A stretch of 64,000 nucleotides of DNA from Lampris incognitus (GCF_029633865.1 NC_079214.1:21893950-21957949), one strand, 5' to 3'. Shown: positions 45,501 to 55,473, numbered from the stretch's first letter. Numbers and translations are program-made. The notes: generated by a model not told the origin, from the sequence alone.

Positions 45501-45935
45501 TGCAGTCCAGCTGCAGATCTGAGGCCCTATCAAACACCTTACTCTCATCTGCAGCAAGAGACACATTACCATGCAGATTCAAAAGAGACTTGGTTGTTGG
45601 ATTGGATGGCGTTTTCATTTTAACTCTCCTTTCCCATATCTGCTTTATCAGCTGCATGCACAAATGAGCAAATTGTTCTGTTTCAATTATGTGGAGACTG
45701 CTTGCATTTGATAACAAAAAGTAAGTATATAGGGCATGATGCATGATGGGGTTTTTCTCCATTGTTATTCAAACACCAGCATTGATCCCCATTTCAAGAA
45801 TGGACTGAAGAAAAAGGCAATTTTTTTTTAGTAACAAACAGAAAAAAAATGAATGAAGAAAGCTTAACCTAGCTGGCAATTTATTCTCTTACCATGACCA
45901 ACATCTGGGATATCAGTCGCAGACAGTGCGGACAT
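28484..45935 (-). CDS. nr1h3: Liver X receptor alpha (oxysterol nuclear receptor), 9 coding exons
   Basis: This nuclear, ligand-activated transcription factor binds DNA as a heterodimer with RXR and controls cholesterol and lipid genes (known for LXR). Exons: 45935-45893, 45548-45306, 39107-38838, 38285-38080, 33727-33548, 31206-31107, 30592-30479, 30299-30205, 30~28630-28484 (last exon starts 28630). All introns are GT-AG and phases join without a break: 1398 nt, 465 aa, close to other LXRs (about 450-460). Residues 1-95 form an acidic N-terminal region. The DNA-binding domain is at 117-186, with zinc Cys 117/120/134/137 and 153/159/169/172 and P-box CEGCKG. The hinge runs to about 254, and the ligand-binding domain ends with AF-2 helix [11 protein letters not shown]. 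Teleosts are known to keep a single LXR, of the alpha type. Several introns carry transposons; none touches coding sequence. Confidence 0.95.
28789..28830 (+). repeat. Teleost interspersed repeat tail fragment
   Basis: The words 'caattttatttatatagccc' match the tail seen at 3060. It lies inside nr1h3 intron 8. Confidence 0.45.
30205..30299 (-). CDS. nr1h3: nr1h3 coding exon 8
   Basis: 95 nt with donor gtaagt and acceptor ...acttag. It encodes residues 386-417 ([21 protein letters not shown]), which belong to ligand-domain helices 8-10. Confidence 0.95.
30479..30592 (-). CDS. nr1h3: nr1h3 coding exon 7
   Basis: 114 nt with donor gtgaga and acceptor cattag. It encodes residues 348-385 ([19 protein letters not shown]) of the ligand-binding domain. 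Confidence 0.95.
31107..31206 (-). CDS. nr1h3: nr1h3 coding exon 6
   Basis: 100 nt with acceptor ttccacag. It encodes residues 315-348 ([20 protein letters not shown]). The first residue is Ile where many LXRs have Val, a mild change. Confidence 0.95.
31999..32807 (+). mobile_element. GC-rich retroelement-like insertion inside the Tc1
   Basis: It interrupts the Tc1 gene between sequence for VMLW and FCWETLGPA. It starts 'gaagatggcggcacgaac'. This first block (about 31999-32056) is repeated at about 32057-32112. A second, longer tandem similarity links about 32155-32340 with about 32400-32575. It ends with a 'gacaaataaatgttcctg' tail typical of LINE/SINE 3' ends. The coding capacity is unclear; I regard it as a 5'-UTR-plus-tail (internally deleted) LINE or a SINE-like element. 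Confidence 0.5.
32808..33252 (+). pseudogene. Tc1-like transposase, C-terminal half
   Basis: Two frames cover the C-terminal part: one with [21 protein letters not shown] (second catalytic Asp) to about 33025, the other with [19 protein letters not shown] (third catalytic position) to the stop at 33252, where HGGPAAY ends the protein. A frameshift near 33025-33035 separates them. Confidence 0.8.
33548..33727 (-). CDS. nr1h3: nr1h3 coding exon 5
   Basis: 180 nt, phase 0 at both ends. The acceptor is ctataacag and the donor GAG|gtttgt is weak. It encodes residues 255-314 ([38 protein letters not shown]), ligand-domain helices 3-5. A (TG)n tract sits 16 bases upstream of the acceptor. Skipping this exon would keep the reading frame. 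Confidence 0.95.
33743..33823. repeat. Microsatellite (CA)n; (TG)n on the nr1h3 strand
   Basis: About 40 CA units on the plus strand, ending 16 bases before nr1h3 exon 5, so the pre-mRNA has a UG run beside the 3' splice site. Confidence 0.95.
34411..34784 (-). mobile_element. tRNA-derived SINE (family C), complete
   Basis: On the minus strand it begins with a tRNA-like head 'ggcggcatggtggcgcag', with a B-box-like 'gggtttgagcccca', and ends in a 'gataatagatga' tail. A perfect 14-bp target duplication, tgtcttgggtgtgt, lies at 34397-34410 and 34785-34798. It is in nr1h3 intron 4, sense to the gene. Confidence 0.9.
35899..35975. repeat. Microsatellite (CA)n(TA)n
   Basis: Mixed CA, TA and CATA runs within nr1h3 intron 4. 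Confidence 0.9.
36041..36403 (+). mobile_element. tRNA-derived SINE (family C), complete
   Basis: It starts 'ggggtggcacggtggcgcag', has a B-box-like 'gggttcaaacccc' and ends 'ggataatggatggatg'. A perfect 12-bp target duplication, gaaatattgaca, lies at 36029-36040 and 36404-36415. It is in nr1h3 intron 4, antisense to the gene. Confidence 0.9.
37801..37850 (-). ncRNA. Hammerhead ribozyme motif with complete core (copy B), in nr1h3 intron 4
   Basis: Read from 37850 on the minus strand: stem I strand ATTAGCAG; core box CTGATGA (37841-37835); stem II GTGC/GCAT with 5-nt loop ATGAC; GAAA (37821-37818); short stem III ACA-GGCC-TGT; triplet GTA; then stem I partner CTGC-AAT. Every invariant hammerhead core base that I know is present. 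Cleavage is predicted between 37808 and 37807. It lies in the sense orientation within the nr1h3 pre-mRNA. Related copies at 5943-5991 and 7124-7172 show that it arrived as part of a dispersed repeat, probably a Penelope-like or similar retroelement end. Activity is inferred, not shown. Confidence 0.75.
38080..38285 (-). CDS. nr1h3: nr1h3 coding exon 4 (hinge)
   Basis: 206 nt with acceptor cttttag and donor gtgagt. It encodes residues 186-254: [19 protein letters not shown], a Pro/Thr-rich linker (TPTPPQEVV) and [18 protein letters not shown], the start of the ligand domain. Confidence 0.95.
38838..39107 (-). CDS. nr1h3: nr1h3 coding exon 3 (DNA-binding domain)
   Basis: 270 nt with acceptor tgatag and donor AAT|gtgagt. 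It encodes residues 96-186 with two C4 zinc fingers, P-box [12 protein letters not shown] and the C-terminal extension basic region KCREAGM. A basic [10 protein letters not shown] precedes the fingers. Confidence 0.97.
39498..39530. repeat. Microsatellite (CA)n
   Basis: About 16 CA units in nr1h3 intron 2. Confidence 0.9.
39656..39750 (+). repeat. LTR-like segment paired with 44180-44270
   Basis: The stretch 'gttaataagttaataataga' ... 'gtgaatatttacagctaaag' is repeated with about 90 percent identity at 44187-44268 in the same orientation, downstream of the BEL-type coding remnant. The two may be remnants of its long terminal repeats. Confidence 0.4.
39751..41499. other. Non-coding part of nr1h3 intron 2
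   Basis: No gene seen. Repeated words such as 'cactccacgggaagt' / 'gactccacaggaagt' (40490 and 40590) point to an internal duplication of about 95 bases between about 40415-40505 and 40515-40605. Confidence 0.4.
41500..44180 (+). pseudogene. BEL/Pao-type retrotransposon pol, decayed
   Basis: Plus-strand pieces in the family order: [20 protein letters not shown] and [12 protein letters not shown] (41780-41955, RT/RNase H); [35 protein letters not shown] (42552-42690, zinc-binding start of the integrase); DVDFAGPL (about 42800, integrase core); [14 protein letters not shown] and [13 protein letters not shown] (43678-43800); and [22 protein letters not shown] (43984-44050, C-terminal integrase tail). 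Many stops and frameshifts and one SINE insertion break it. It lies antisense in nr1h3 intron 2. The protease and N-terminal RT parts are missing or unrecognisable. Confidence 0.8.
42961..43422 (+). mobile_element. tRNA-derived SINE (family A), long copy
   Basis: It begins 'tgtggggcatccgggtagct' with a B-box-like 'ggcttgaatcccc', shares 'acacaattggccgtgtctgc' with the 4838 copy and ends in a poly-A run. Flanks aagaggacta (42951-42960) and aagaggataa (43423-43432) look like a decayed target duplication. It splits the BEL/Pao integrase. Confidence 0.8.
44181..45305. other. Non-coding part of nr1h3 intron 2
   Basis: The first 90 bases may be LTR remnant. The rest has no recognised feature. Confidence 0.4.
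45306..45548 (-). CDS. nr1h3: nr1h3 coding exon 2 (N-terminal region)
   Basis: 243 nt with acceptor gctgcag and donor ACACAG|gtgtgt. It encodes residues 15-95, an acidic Pro-rich region with [13 protein letters not shown] and [16 protein letters not shown], fitting an AF-1 region. The open frame continues past the donor, which is intron sequence. Confidence 0.92.
45893..45935 (-). CDS. nr1h3: nr1h3 coding exon 1
   Basis: The ATG at 45935-45933 in context agaagATGtc encodes [14 protein letters not shown], then donor CATG|gtaagag. It joins in phase 1 with exon 2. Sequence just upstream (gctgctgtgcag) could be an acceptor, so a separate 5' noncoding exon is likely. Confidence 0.85.
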
Positions 45936-45999
45936 CTTCTGCACAGCAGCTTGTCATTACGAAATCAACCTGCACCTGCACACAATTGCTAAATGTTAG

Positions 46000-46685
46000 C
46001 AACAATCCACAGGAATAGCCAGATTCTGAATCAAAATCATTATAGGTTAGATTGAAGTTAAATATCAGCTGCTGATGTCATAACTTATCACCGTTTTAAA
46101 TCTTGATCAAGATACTGTGAATAAAAAAAAGAAATATTTCCCTGGCTAGAGTAATCCAAACTGATATCTTATGACTCTAGGAGTATTTAGGGTGCAAAGT
46201 GTACACATTCCAAATAGAAAGTAAATGAATACCACTGCAGAAATTATTTGATAGAATGTTTTTTTTTTAATATTTCTTCAACTTGATTTGTTTTTGGTAT
46301 TACTCTTGACTGTCTTGTTAGGAAAAGTCTTGGTTTTAAATTGAAGTTTTCTTAACTATAGCATTGAGCAACAAAAAAGACAAGAGCGCTAAAAATGCGC
46401 TGGCTAAAAAGCAGAAATGAAATCTGTCATTGCCACATCTGGACACATTTGAGGAAAATCCAGTCATATTAGTGCCGACGTGGGATTTCTGGTTATTCTC
46501 AGCAAGCCAGCAAAAAAAAAAAGCAATTTCCAATTTGACAAACATACACTTCTGCAAACATAACTCCTAAGAAATTTTTTTTTTTTTTTTTACTTGATTG
46601 TGAGAGAAAATTACAGCTTTAGCTGCAAGCCATTTTGAATGGGCAATTGATGTACACAAGCAGGTAACTAACAGTGATAGTGTCT
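46000..46685. other. Non-coding stretch upstream of the nr1h3 start codon
   Basis: No gene or element recognised; homopolymer A/T runs only. If nr1h3 has a 5' noncoding exon this is intron. Confidence 0.4.
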
Positions 46686-46782
46686 TTATGCATGCTCAAT
46701 AATCCAGGTAAGAAAATCAAATAAGGTTGAATCAGTTCATCTGAATACATTTATTGACAGATAGGTTTCATCACTCATCTAA

Positions 46783-46897
46783 TAGTGTTTTCACACTGGC
46801 CAAAAAACCGACTAACATCCACCTTTGGTCAATGTAACACTGACCACCAAAGGCGGATGTTCGAGGGTTATTTTTAGCCAGTGTGAAAGGGGTATTA
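46783..46897. mobile_element. Harbinger-like MITE inside the PLE
   Basis: The ends 'tttcacactggccaa' and its complement 'ttagccagtgtgaaa' are flanked by TAA/TTA. Comparison with the uninterrupted PLE sequence at 61320-61345 shows the break between 'cactcatctaa' and 'gtaacctcttcagtc'. About 115 bp. Confidence 0.7.
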
Positions 46898-47089
46898 GTA
46901 ACCTCTTCAGTCTAAACTGACTGCAGGTATCCCCACCCTTATAAACAATACAGTTGCATAACAACCGAAACTAACGACCAGTTTCATATGCAAATATGGC
47001 CGTGACCATTAACTACAGTTTCAATGGCCACATGTACTATTCACAGAGAATTTGGGAATGTTTGCAATCACAGCATTGTAAGATAATGA

Positions 47090-47330
47090 CAAAAATAAAA
47101 ATAATAATAATAAATCAATCTTATATAGCGCTTTTCTAACACTCAAAGTCGATTTACAATAAACGGGGTGAAACAAGACAACAGATAAACAGCACAAACA
47201 TACAGGGGAGGATGGGAAGGGGGGGCTACGAGATGGAGAAGCGGGAGCCACACATGACACTAGCAGTACTCTCTGACTTAAACAGATACAAAAGGGAAGG
47301 AAAAAAAAAGGGGAAAAAAAACAGCAGCAC
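47090..47330 (-). repeat. Interspersed repeat with a 'tatatagcgcttttctaa' tail
   Basis: The words 'ttatatagcgcttttctaac' resemble, inverted, the tail of the 5S-derived SINE at 62.97 kb ('agaaaagcggtatata'). It appears to be a partial element inserted in the PLE. Confidence 0.45.
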
Positions 47331-47369
47331 TGCGGACGTTGATTTTCTGTAGGGGTTTACTCCTGTAGC

Positions 47370-47684
47370 CTAGACGGCGACAGATGTACTCTTAGCCCCC
47401 CTCCCCCCTCGGTTTAGGGATGGTCGTTCCCTCTTTACATAGATTGCCTCTTTGACTCCCCATTCAAACCAGCGTTCCTCCCTATCAAGGATGTGCACAT
47501 CCTCATCCTTGAAAGAGTGGCCACTGGCCTGTATATGGATGTAGACTGTGAAGTCCTGGCCTGACATGTTGGCTCTCTTGTGTTGTGCCATTCTTTTGGC
47601 CAGCATCTGTTTAGTTTCCCCAATGTACAAGTCATGGCAAGCCTCCTGGCATCTAACAGCATACATTGTTTTAACAGCTTTCAT
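47370..47684 (-). pseudogene. GIY-YIG endonuclease domain of a Penelope-like element
   Basis: In the frame MKAVKTMYAVRCQEACHDLYIGETKQ, the MYAV ... LYIGET pair is the GIY-YIG signature. A conserved Arg follows in AKRMAQHKR, and the domain continues FTVYIHIQASGHSF and a Glu in EERWFEWGVKEAIY. In PLEs this domain follows the reverse transcriptase and nicks the target. Only this C-terminal part is present, preceded by an in-frame break, so I call it a remnant. Confidence 0.82.
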
Positions 47685-47807
47685 TCCTTATTGTTAGGTG
47701 GGGATTCCTGCAGTCAGTTTAGACTGAAGAGGTCACTTAGATGAGTGATAAATTGTTTCTCCCAATAAACACTGTGTCCAGATGAACTGATTCAACCTTC
47801 TTTAACA

Positions 47808-49790
47808 GTGATAAAGGTACAATCACTTTTAGAATATGGGTGTGACCACTGCAGCCAACCTGATAAAATCTATACTACCCACAATCGTTATGCCAAGGAA
47901 ACCAACATAAAGTCATATCACTGTGGAATTGTTGGTACTGAGTGAACAGAGGACTGTGCAAAGCACGCCAACGTCACAGAAGATGATTCAGCTGAAAAAC
48001 TTCAGATTGCGCCAAACCTACCCCACATAATAGCTCCTCTCTTACATTTAATGTACCCTAGTAACCCAAAGTAGACAAAAACTAAACCAGAGGTATTGGC
48101 TTGTTTCTGATGAGCAGCGAAAAAAAGATTTAATCAAATGACTCATACAAGACCAAATGTGTGATATTATTAAAGTCCAGCTGCTTTAACAATCTTTAAT
48201 TTTTATGCTGTATATTTAGAATGTAATGTACTATCACAAGATAATGTTTTACTGTTTACAGTGCAGACATTTTCATCACACCTTGACGATACTTTATAAC
48301 GGCAATAATACACACTGATGAAAAACTGATTAATTTTTTTATGTTGGCTTGCCCCAGGTTTTCACTCAAACTGAAACTGCACTGCGACTTGAATGATAAT
48401 TTCAAAGAAAATGCCCTGTTTGTGTACACTTTCTGCACTGCAGTTGGACATATGATCAGGATTTGCCTCTCTGGTTAGAATTAGTTAGCTGGCAATGACT
48501 GTGATATGTGGAAGAATAATGAGGAGAAGCTTAAGCTTGGCAATTTTGTAGATTGTGTGAGTGTGTATATACATCTGTGTGCATATGTGTATGTGTGTGC
48601 ATAAAATTTTCTGAGGTGCCAATTAAGCTGTTGAATAGCCAAAATGACTCAAAGCAATGGGAGACTACAAATCAATCTGGACCTTAGGCAGAGTGCCCAG
48701 GTAAAATCAACACATGAAATACACTGATACACTGACATGGAAGCAGTCCATAAAAAAAACAGTTAGAGCATTGTGTTTTGTTGGCCAGCGGTTTAACATC
48801 TTGTGGCAACATAAATGCTGTCACTTGCCAGGCCAAGTTTATCAAGCAGCAGCAGATGAGTTATTCTGAGATTTAATCATATCCCACTTGATCCTACATT
48901 GATTGCCTGTTCTTAAATGACACATTGCTTCTTAGTTATCTCTTTTTTTTCTTGTCTATGTCAACCCCAATCATACCCAAAATACATAGTGTGTAGGTTA
49001 ACATAGGTTGCACAAGCAAATAATATAGGCAGGTGATAGAAGTGTATACTGAAAAATTGTCTGTACATTGCACATAATGCCCCCGTAAGGGTGTTTGTTG
49101 ATACATCATTGCTCTGATCTTTGTCATCAAGATCCTTTGCAGATCAAAACTTGATGTGTCAACAAACACCATATGGGAGGATACCTGGCAGTGTGCAGAC
49201 TGTTTTTATGTATACAAAATAGGCAATGTAACATTCCATTTAGCTCTGGATCCATGGCCGGTGTTCACAGCTACATCTTGATGAAGACTGGGCTAAAGGC
49301 AGCACGATGGCTACGAGACACTGACGCGAACACTATGTGCTCTTCCACAAGAAAGAACAGGAAAAGCAGAATCTAAAGATACTGGATTATGAAAAAGATT
49401 TTGGTGACTTGTTTGTGTGTCTGTAGCTTTTAAGGTCTCACAAGTATACATTCAGTCAATAACTGACTAGTTAGGGTTAGCTAATTCAAGATCATGGTAG
49501 CACAACAGTTCATAGCAGTAACAGCAATGTTAGCAGCTGGCTAACATCAACAATAAACTAGCTCTAGTCAAGATGTCAGCCCTTTTAGTCTGAAAGTTCA
49601 ACAATTGAAAGTTCCCTGTTGAAACTTTGGTGTTGGGTAGCATCGATGCAAGTCGGTACCCAAATAGCACCTCATGTTGAAATTAAACTCCCCACACAAA
49701 AACAGGCACCTCAAACTAGAAAACACATCTTTTCTACAACTGTACAGTACATCTTATAGCATCACACCCACTGTGTAGGGCTGAACTTAC
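47808..49790. other. Non-coding stretch with a small palindrome
   Basis: No gene seen. It contains the inverted repeat at 49090-49170. Confidence 0.4.
49090..49170. repeat. Small palindrome
   Basis: Arms 'ggtgtttgttgatacatca' (about 49090-49108) and 'tgatgtgtcaacaaacacc' (about 49152-49170) match with one difference, around a 43-base loop. It could be a tiny MITE or a structured RNA. Confidence 0.6.
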
Positions 49791-49910
49791 CTCTGAAGTT
49801 GATGTCTTATTATAGCATATCCATCTTGCAAAAGTCCATACACAATCTTAGTATGTCAATATCTCTATGTGGACAGAAGAGGTTCCTTTATTTGGTAAGC
49901 CTTGTCGTGA
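49791..49910 (-). other. nr1h3: Candidate 5' noncoding exon of nr1h3
   Basis: On the minus strand TTCAGAG|gtaagttc (49791/49790) is a strong donor. An acceptor-like 'ctgtccacatag' lies about 90 bases upstream. The segment has no useful frame, fitting a 5' UTR exon upstream of the start codon at 45935. Unproven. Confidence 0.25.
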
Positions 49911-52859
49911 TGTCCGGTCCTAGAGGGACAAAATCTGCCTGAATTATCAGGTGGGAGTTTGACAACTCAATATCATGAAGATGAGCAAAGCCTTTTACAA
50001 TGCCCTGTGGGAGACGAGAAGAGAAAAAGAAACAGAAGGGCGGGAGGGACATGAGAGGTTACCATGGGTCATTTACATGACTCTGAAATCCCCATGGTGC
50101 TGTGATGTTTCAGGCATTTTCCTATTTGAGTATTCAAGCAACCCCCTTTTTTATGCAAACACCCTCATGTAGAAAGACACTTACTTAGAGAGCCCCCAAT
50201 CCCACACCTCGTTTCTCCATCAAACCATAACCAATACCATGTGCCAATGCCTGAGCTAACCAATCCGTGTAGGCTACTTTAAAAACAAATTGAGCTGTAA
50301 TCCTGAAAAATATATTAAATTGAAACAAACACACACACACGAGATAAATTTCTCCCAAAAGTCGATGATGTCTCTGAAACTAATTACACGCATGCCATAT
50401 AGACAGAAGACCGCCACAGAGCATTACTTACCTCAGCTACATCTGAGGCATCGCCTTTATTTTAGGGACCAATGGACCCATGAGAGAGAAAAGTCCACAG
50501 TCAAAAGAGGCATAATAGTCACAAACTGAGAACCTAGAGTTCAACACTATTTCCAACTCGATCCATCAACCATGGTTCCCATTCTGATGGTTTAAATATA
50601 GCATAGAGGATGTGGACCTAAGCCGAGAACATCTGATAGAACATCTAACTGCAAATAGCAATAAGAGTTTATTGAATGGAGAAAACATCACAGTATTTAG
50701 CCTTTTCTGCTCTGCCTGTGATCTGAAATAACCCTGAGCCCTTTCACTCTCCCTCTCTCTCTCTCCCAAGTCCAATGTTCTGTACAGCTTATCAGTTAGT
50801 TACCTTTGTTCATACGAGTGCTTTCATAGACTGTTGAAAATTAATGGAAACAAGTGCCAAGACAAAGAAAGATAATAAAATACTGATTGAGTAAAACCAA
50901 GCGTCTATCAAAGATTGTAAACACAATTAGTTAAGGCTAAATTTATTCAATCACAGACAGCATTGTCTCAAATTTACCGATTATATCATGTCTGTCAACT
51001 ACATATACTGTATAGCAAAACAAATATGTTTTATATACCAAAAACTAGATTTTAAAGACGATTTCTCTGAACTGTACTGACAATACTGGGGCTTTGAGAT
51101 GGCCAAGTGTTTAGAGAAAAGGCACGACCAGCAAGTTCCAGCTAAAATTCCCACATTAGACAATATCAGAAACGACTCCAAATATGTATGTCAGCTAGGT
51201 CACGGTCATCATTAGTGCTCATGTGAGTGGGCTGTAGCAGTTTTGTCAATTGGCCTGACAATGTAACTTAGTGTTAAAATAAGTGTGCAGCCCAACAGGA
51301 AACAGGAAAACTGCCTCCTGGGCCAGTAAGCAGTAATGGGTGGGAAACAGCCTTTCATGTCATTCTCAAACTGTAAGCGGATGTAACTCTTCGTTAAGCA
51401 GCAAATCTGTATCGCACACTCAGCATCAACCTCATGTTACGTCTGATCATCATGACTGGGAATATTGGCTCCAAGTTAATTTGGCAATAAACTCCCACAA
51501 ACACGCTAATGGCAAAAGAAGAAGTGGACTCGTCATTTTGTGTCAAGTCTAACCTAAACGTTTGTGGGCCCCAGAGGTATCAACGAGGTGGCGCTAGTTA
51601 ACGTAGATTTGACACTAATGGAAAAAACAACAACAACACAGATGCGTCGAAGGATTACTTTGAGGCCGAGCTAAACTACAATGAAATATTGCCTAATGCT
51701 AGTGTCAACTAGCAAGATCGTGGAAACGAGTTTCGCAACCTGTTATGTAAACACTTAGGAACAAGTTAGCTGATGCGCAAGTCACCTGCGTTCGCTCGTG
51801 TATCAAATGTTTGAGTTAAGAGTGAACATATATGTGAACCTATTAACCTGAACATCATTTTGACAACACCCTAGGAAAGCTGTTAACATTAGCCAAGTTA
51901 ATGACTTGGTAACGTTAGTAACTTACAAGGATCAACAGTTAGCGTGTGTTATGTTAGCTTAGGTGTTCATATATTGAGACTGCGGGTTAGCTTTGTAAGC
52001 GTTAGGGTCAAAACATATTGTGTTGAATCAGTCGAGAAATGTCAAAAACATAGACGAATGAAATAAACAGGTTAGTTTAACTCAAACAAGGCCAGCACAC
52101 TGATGTGAAGCTGGCATGTTGTTTTAGCAGAACTGATGTTAATGTTAGCCAGTCACCCACTCACGAAAGGAAGCTAGCTACGTTTTGACAAGTTGACAAA
52201 AGCTAACTAGCAAACGCCACGTCAAATATTCAACAGTCATAATGAATAATCACCACATTCGGCTACGTAGACTTGTCGGATGGTTCTCACAGTTTGTAAT
52301 GCAAGACTGCAAGTGCAACTCCATCCGTTGTGGCTTCGGAAAGTGGCATTGACAATTAATGCTAGCTAACTAGCTAATGTACGTATCATGTGACTGGAGA
52401 GCCACTCAAAGCAGGAAGTGGGTCCCTTCGGGTGGTAAGACGGTGCAGCGACAAAGATGACTAACAGAAGCAAGATGAAAATCCCAGATTCACATCGGTC
52501 CCTTTGTTTATATCTGATTATCATCCAGGCCAAAGGCATAAGATTTACGATAGAGCCGATCAGGCCGCTTCCAGTTTTACTGAGTATTCAATTTCATGCT
52601 ACTTGAGCTGTGAATAAAGCTTTAATTGTGCGCTAACTTGGGTGAGTGCTGAGGGGAAATCGGGGTAACTTTCATACAGGAAAAGTTTCCTGTTTTCTTC
52701 AGTTCCCCAAATCAAGGTGAAACTAGAGTCACGTCTTCTTCCCGTGGGCGGAACTGAATGAATTTGTATTTGACCTCACACTTTTTTTATTTTTTTTATT
52801 TAACAATTTCAAGTGAAAAAAATGTAAAAAATGAAAATAAATAGAACAGAGCCAGGGCT
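49911..52859. other. Presumed upstream region of nr1h3
   Basis: No coding frame. The part 51560-52460 has more CG dinucleotides than the surroundings and a donor-like ACGCAG|gtgact on the minus strand at about 51786, so a promoter or first noncoding exon could sit here. I see no decisive signal. Confidence 0.3.
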
Positions 52860-53040
52860 TTTCTTTTTCTTTCTTTTTGGTAACTCATATTCACTGACTC
52901 ACAACACTGACTTGTTCCATTTATGTAATTTTATTGTGTTTACTCTGTGTATTGTCTAGGGATTGTCTTTTACCTATTTGTCTTGTCTGTTATGGGCCCT
53001 GAGTCTGCAATAAAGTTTTGAATTGAGTTGAATATTCTTC
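52860..53040 (+). repeat. LINE 3' end fragment
   Basis: The end 'ctgagtctgcaataaagttt' is shared with the LINE at 56.96 kb, as is 'ttgtctagggattgtctttt'-type sequence. Only the 3' untranslated tail is present. Confidence 0.65.
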
Positions 53041-53344
53041 TATTGGTAAATTCATTGAGACAGAAACTGACCTGCCATGCAGTACAGGTCATGAAGAGTT
53101 CAATTTAAAGGCAACTAACTGTAGGTTAAGGCAAAAGGATTAGTTTTAAGATTTGATTTAAATGACTCAACAGACTCTGGTGGTCTGACGGCAGCAGGCA
53201 GGTTATTCAACACGAACGGGGCCCGACAGGAAAAGGCCCCGCCACCAGCTGGCATCTTTTTAACTTTGGGGACACACAGGAGCCCTGTATTTTGAGAGCG
53301 GAGAGCTTGAGATGGAATGTACGGTTTAAGGAGATCAGACAGGT

Positions 53345-53405
53345 ATGATGCTCCAGCATCCCCGCAACCCTGAGTAAGGATAAGCAGTTTGGATGATGAA
53401 TGAAT
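53345..53405 (+). repeat. SINE family C tail fragment
   Basis: 'gctccagcatccccgcaacc' and the 'ggatgatgaatgaatga' tail match the 3' end of the SINE copies at 34.4 and 36.0 kb. Confidence 0.6.
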
Positions 53406-53461
53406 GAAGAAATATTCTTATATTATACTAAAAGGTTTCACTGCATTTTTATTTTTGTATG

Positions 53462-54430
53462 ACTCGGTTTGATTTTGAGAGTATATCTGCACCCTTCCTA
53501 GTGACCAATGGGGCCCGACAAGGTGGGATACTATCAACTGTTCTCTTCGATTTGTTTATGGATGATCTCCTCAAAAAGGTAAGAGTGTATGACTGGCTGT
53601 ATGGTGGGGAAGTTTTATTAACCATCTGATGTTAGCCAATGACTTAGTCGTCCTGTCTCCTTATAGAGCTGGCTTACAGCAGCTGCCCAGAGCCTGCTCA
53701 AGTTATGGTGTACAGCATGACATTAAATTTAACTCTAAAAAGAGTGTTTTCATGATTGCTAAAACCAACGAGGATCAGAAGCAAAAAATGTCCTTCATTC
53801 TTCATGGTAGAACAAGCACTAAGTGTGGTGAACAAAGTAAAATATTTGGGTCACATCATCAGGAATGATTGATGTGATGACAATGATGTGCAGCGCCGGT
53901 GTTGCAAACTGCATGAAAAAGCCAACATGCTGACACACAAATTTCATATGTGTACAGATGAGGTTAAAACTGCTCTTTTTAGGGCCTACTGTACTCCACT
54001 CTATACAGCCCACTTGTGGTGCAATTATAGCAAAGCAAAAATGAAAAAGCTGCAGGTAGCATATAATGATGCCTTCAGAATCTTGCTCAAGCTTCCAAGA
54101 TGGACAAGTGCAGGTCATATATGTTCCCACTTTTCATGCTGTATTGAGGAATTTTATGTACAAATGTATGTGCCGATTAATTGATTACGAGAATGTGATT
54201 ATAATGCTCTTAACTGAGCCTACATAAAGTGACACAAGGTAGTCCTCTTGTTTCTGGAAACATTGGAACAAATGTTTGTATAGGTTTTAATCGTTGTAGA
54301 CTTGTGAACTGCTTTTTTAACTATATTTTTGTGTTGTTGTCCTGTATTGTTGCTGTTGTTGTTGTTGTTGTTTTTTTTTTTTAAAGATGGACCTGTATGT
54401 GTCTGAATAAAGTCAGATTGCCTGTGTTAA
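53462..54430 (+). pseudogene. LINE reverse transcriptase fragment
   Basis: It reads NGARQGGILS (about 53508), LFMDDLL, then MLANDLVVLSPYRAGLQQL (53629; the YADD box altered to LAND) and FNSKKSVFMIAKTNED. A C-terminal piece follows, LFRAYCTPLYTAHLWCNYSK (about 53975). Frames shift several times. The 3' end 'gtctgaataaagtcagatt' is at about 54405-54425. It is the same family as the copy at 55.6-57.0 kb. Confidence 0.75.
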
Positions 54431-55454
54431 CATTTTTATAGCAGATAGGGATGACTACCTGGTTGGTCAAAATTGGAAGGTTTTTTTCCAAAATTTATGA
54501 AACCGTAAGCTAAATATGTTACTAACATCCAAAGTCTTCTCCATATTTTAGAAAATGAAGGCAAAACCTCTAATCAGAAAGTTTTATCTTTTCACCAATG
54601 TAATGTAATGCACCAATGTAATGCATCACAGTTACTACAGCGACTCAAGCCCACAATTTATGTACATGCGAAATTAATGAGCTGTTGGTATGAAAAGTTT
54701 GATGTATTCGCAACTCCAAAGAGGAATACTTTCTTTAGCCCAAAAATACAATTTCTAAACTGAAAAAACGAAGGTTCAGGGCAAGCTGTTTGTTCTAACT
54801 TTTGCTCCTCAACTGTGTATTTCTCGCATCAAGAACAGTGTATTCTGAATCAGCCTAAAAGAGCAGCCTGTGGTTTAGGCATGTATTTTCTGTTGACAGA
54901 GTTATGGTAGTAGATTATATTCCTCTCACTTCCTGGTAGGACATAATTGTTTGAAATATATTAAGTGTACTATTTTCGTATACAATTTGCTTTCTTGACT
55001 GCTTTGCAAAAGGTTTCAAGCTAAAGGGGTCAGCTGTTCTATTAGCCCGTCGTTATTACTGATGGTGAATTTAGAAGTTCTTAGGTGTAATTTATTTTTA
55101 TTTTTTTACATTTCCCTGAATTGTGTGGACTAGATACAAGCATAAATGTAAATGCAATGTCAGGGCAGTGTAGATGTGGATATATGAGTGTATTACTGCA
55201 CAGTCGGTTTTTGGGGTGGGTGCTTCTGAAATGGAAACATTCAGGCATGTGCACTTCTGTAAGATGGGCAATATTGAGGGTGATGATTCAATGGTGATCA
55301 TGTCACATAGGTGAACCTAGCTACAAACAAGCTGTCTGTTAACAAAGCAAGTGATTTAGATCATATTACTGCTGAACACCTTAAATATGACAGTCTAAGG
55401 ATAGCTCCTCTCCATATATTTGTTTTACTGGTTTCATGGTCCATCGCTTGTTAC
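54431..55454. other. Non-coding stretch
   Basis: No gene seen. The right end may already be LINE sequence upstream of the next RT fragment. Confidence 0.35.
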
Positions 55455-55473
55455 CAGACTCAATATTGTCTGT

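Larger units (their letters stand above)
46686..47807 (-). mobile_element. Penelope-like element remnant (3' part)
   Basis: The end sequence 'atgcatgctcaataatccag' at about 46689 recurs at about 60104 and, inverted, at about 63480-63500. The opposite side (about 47690-47807) contains 'gaagaggtcacttagatgag' and 'gatgaactgattcaac', shared with the 61.3- and 63.4-kb PLE ends. It carries the GIY-YIG domain and two nested insertions. Confidence 0.75.

Noticed and set aside
45103-45667. Plus-strand open frames opposite nr1h3 exon 2
   Set aside because: Antisense shadow of coding sequence; no independent support.
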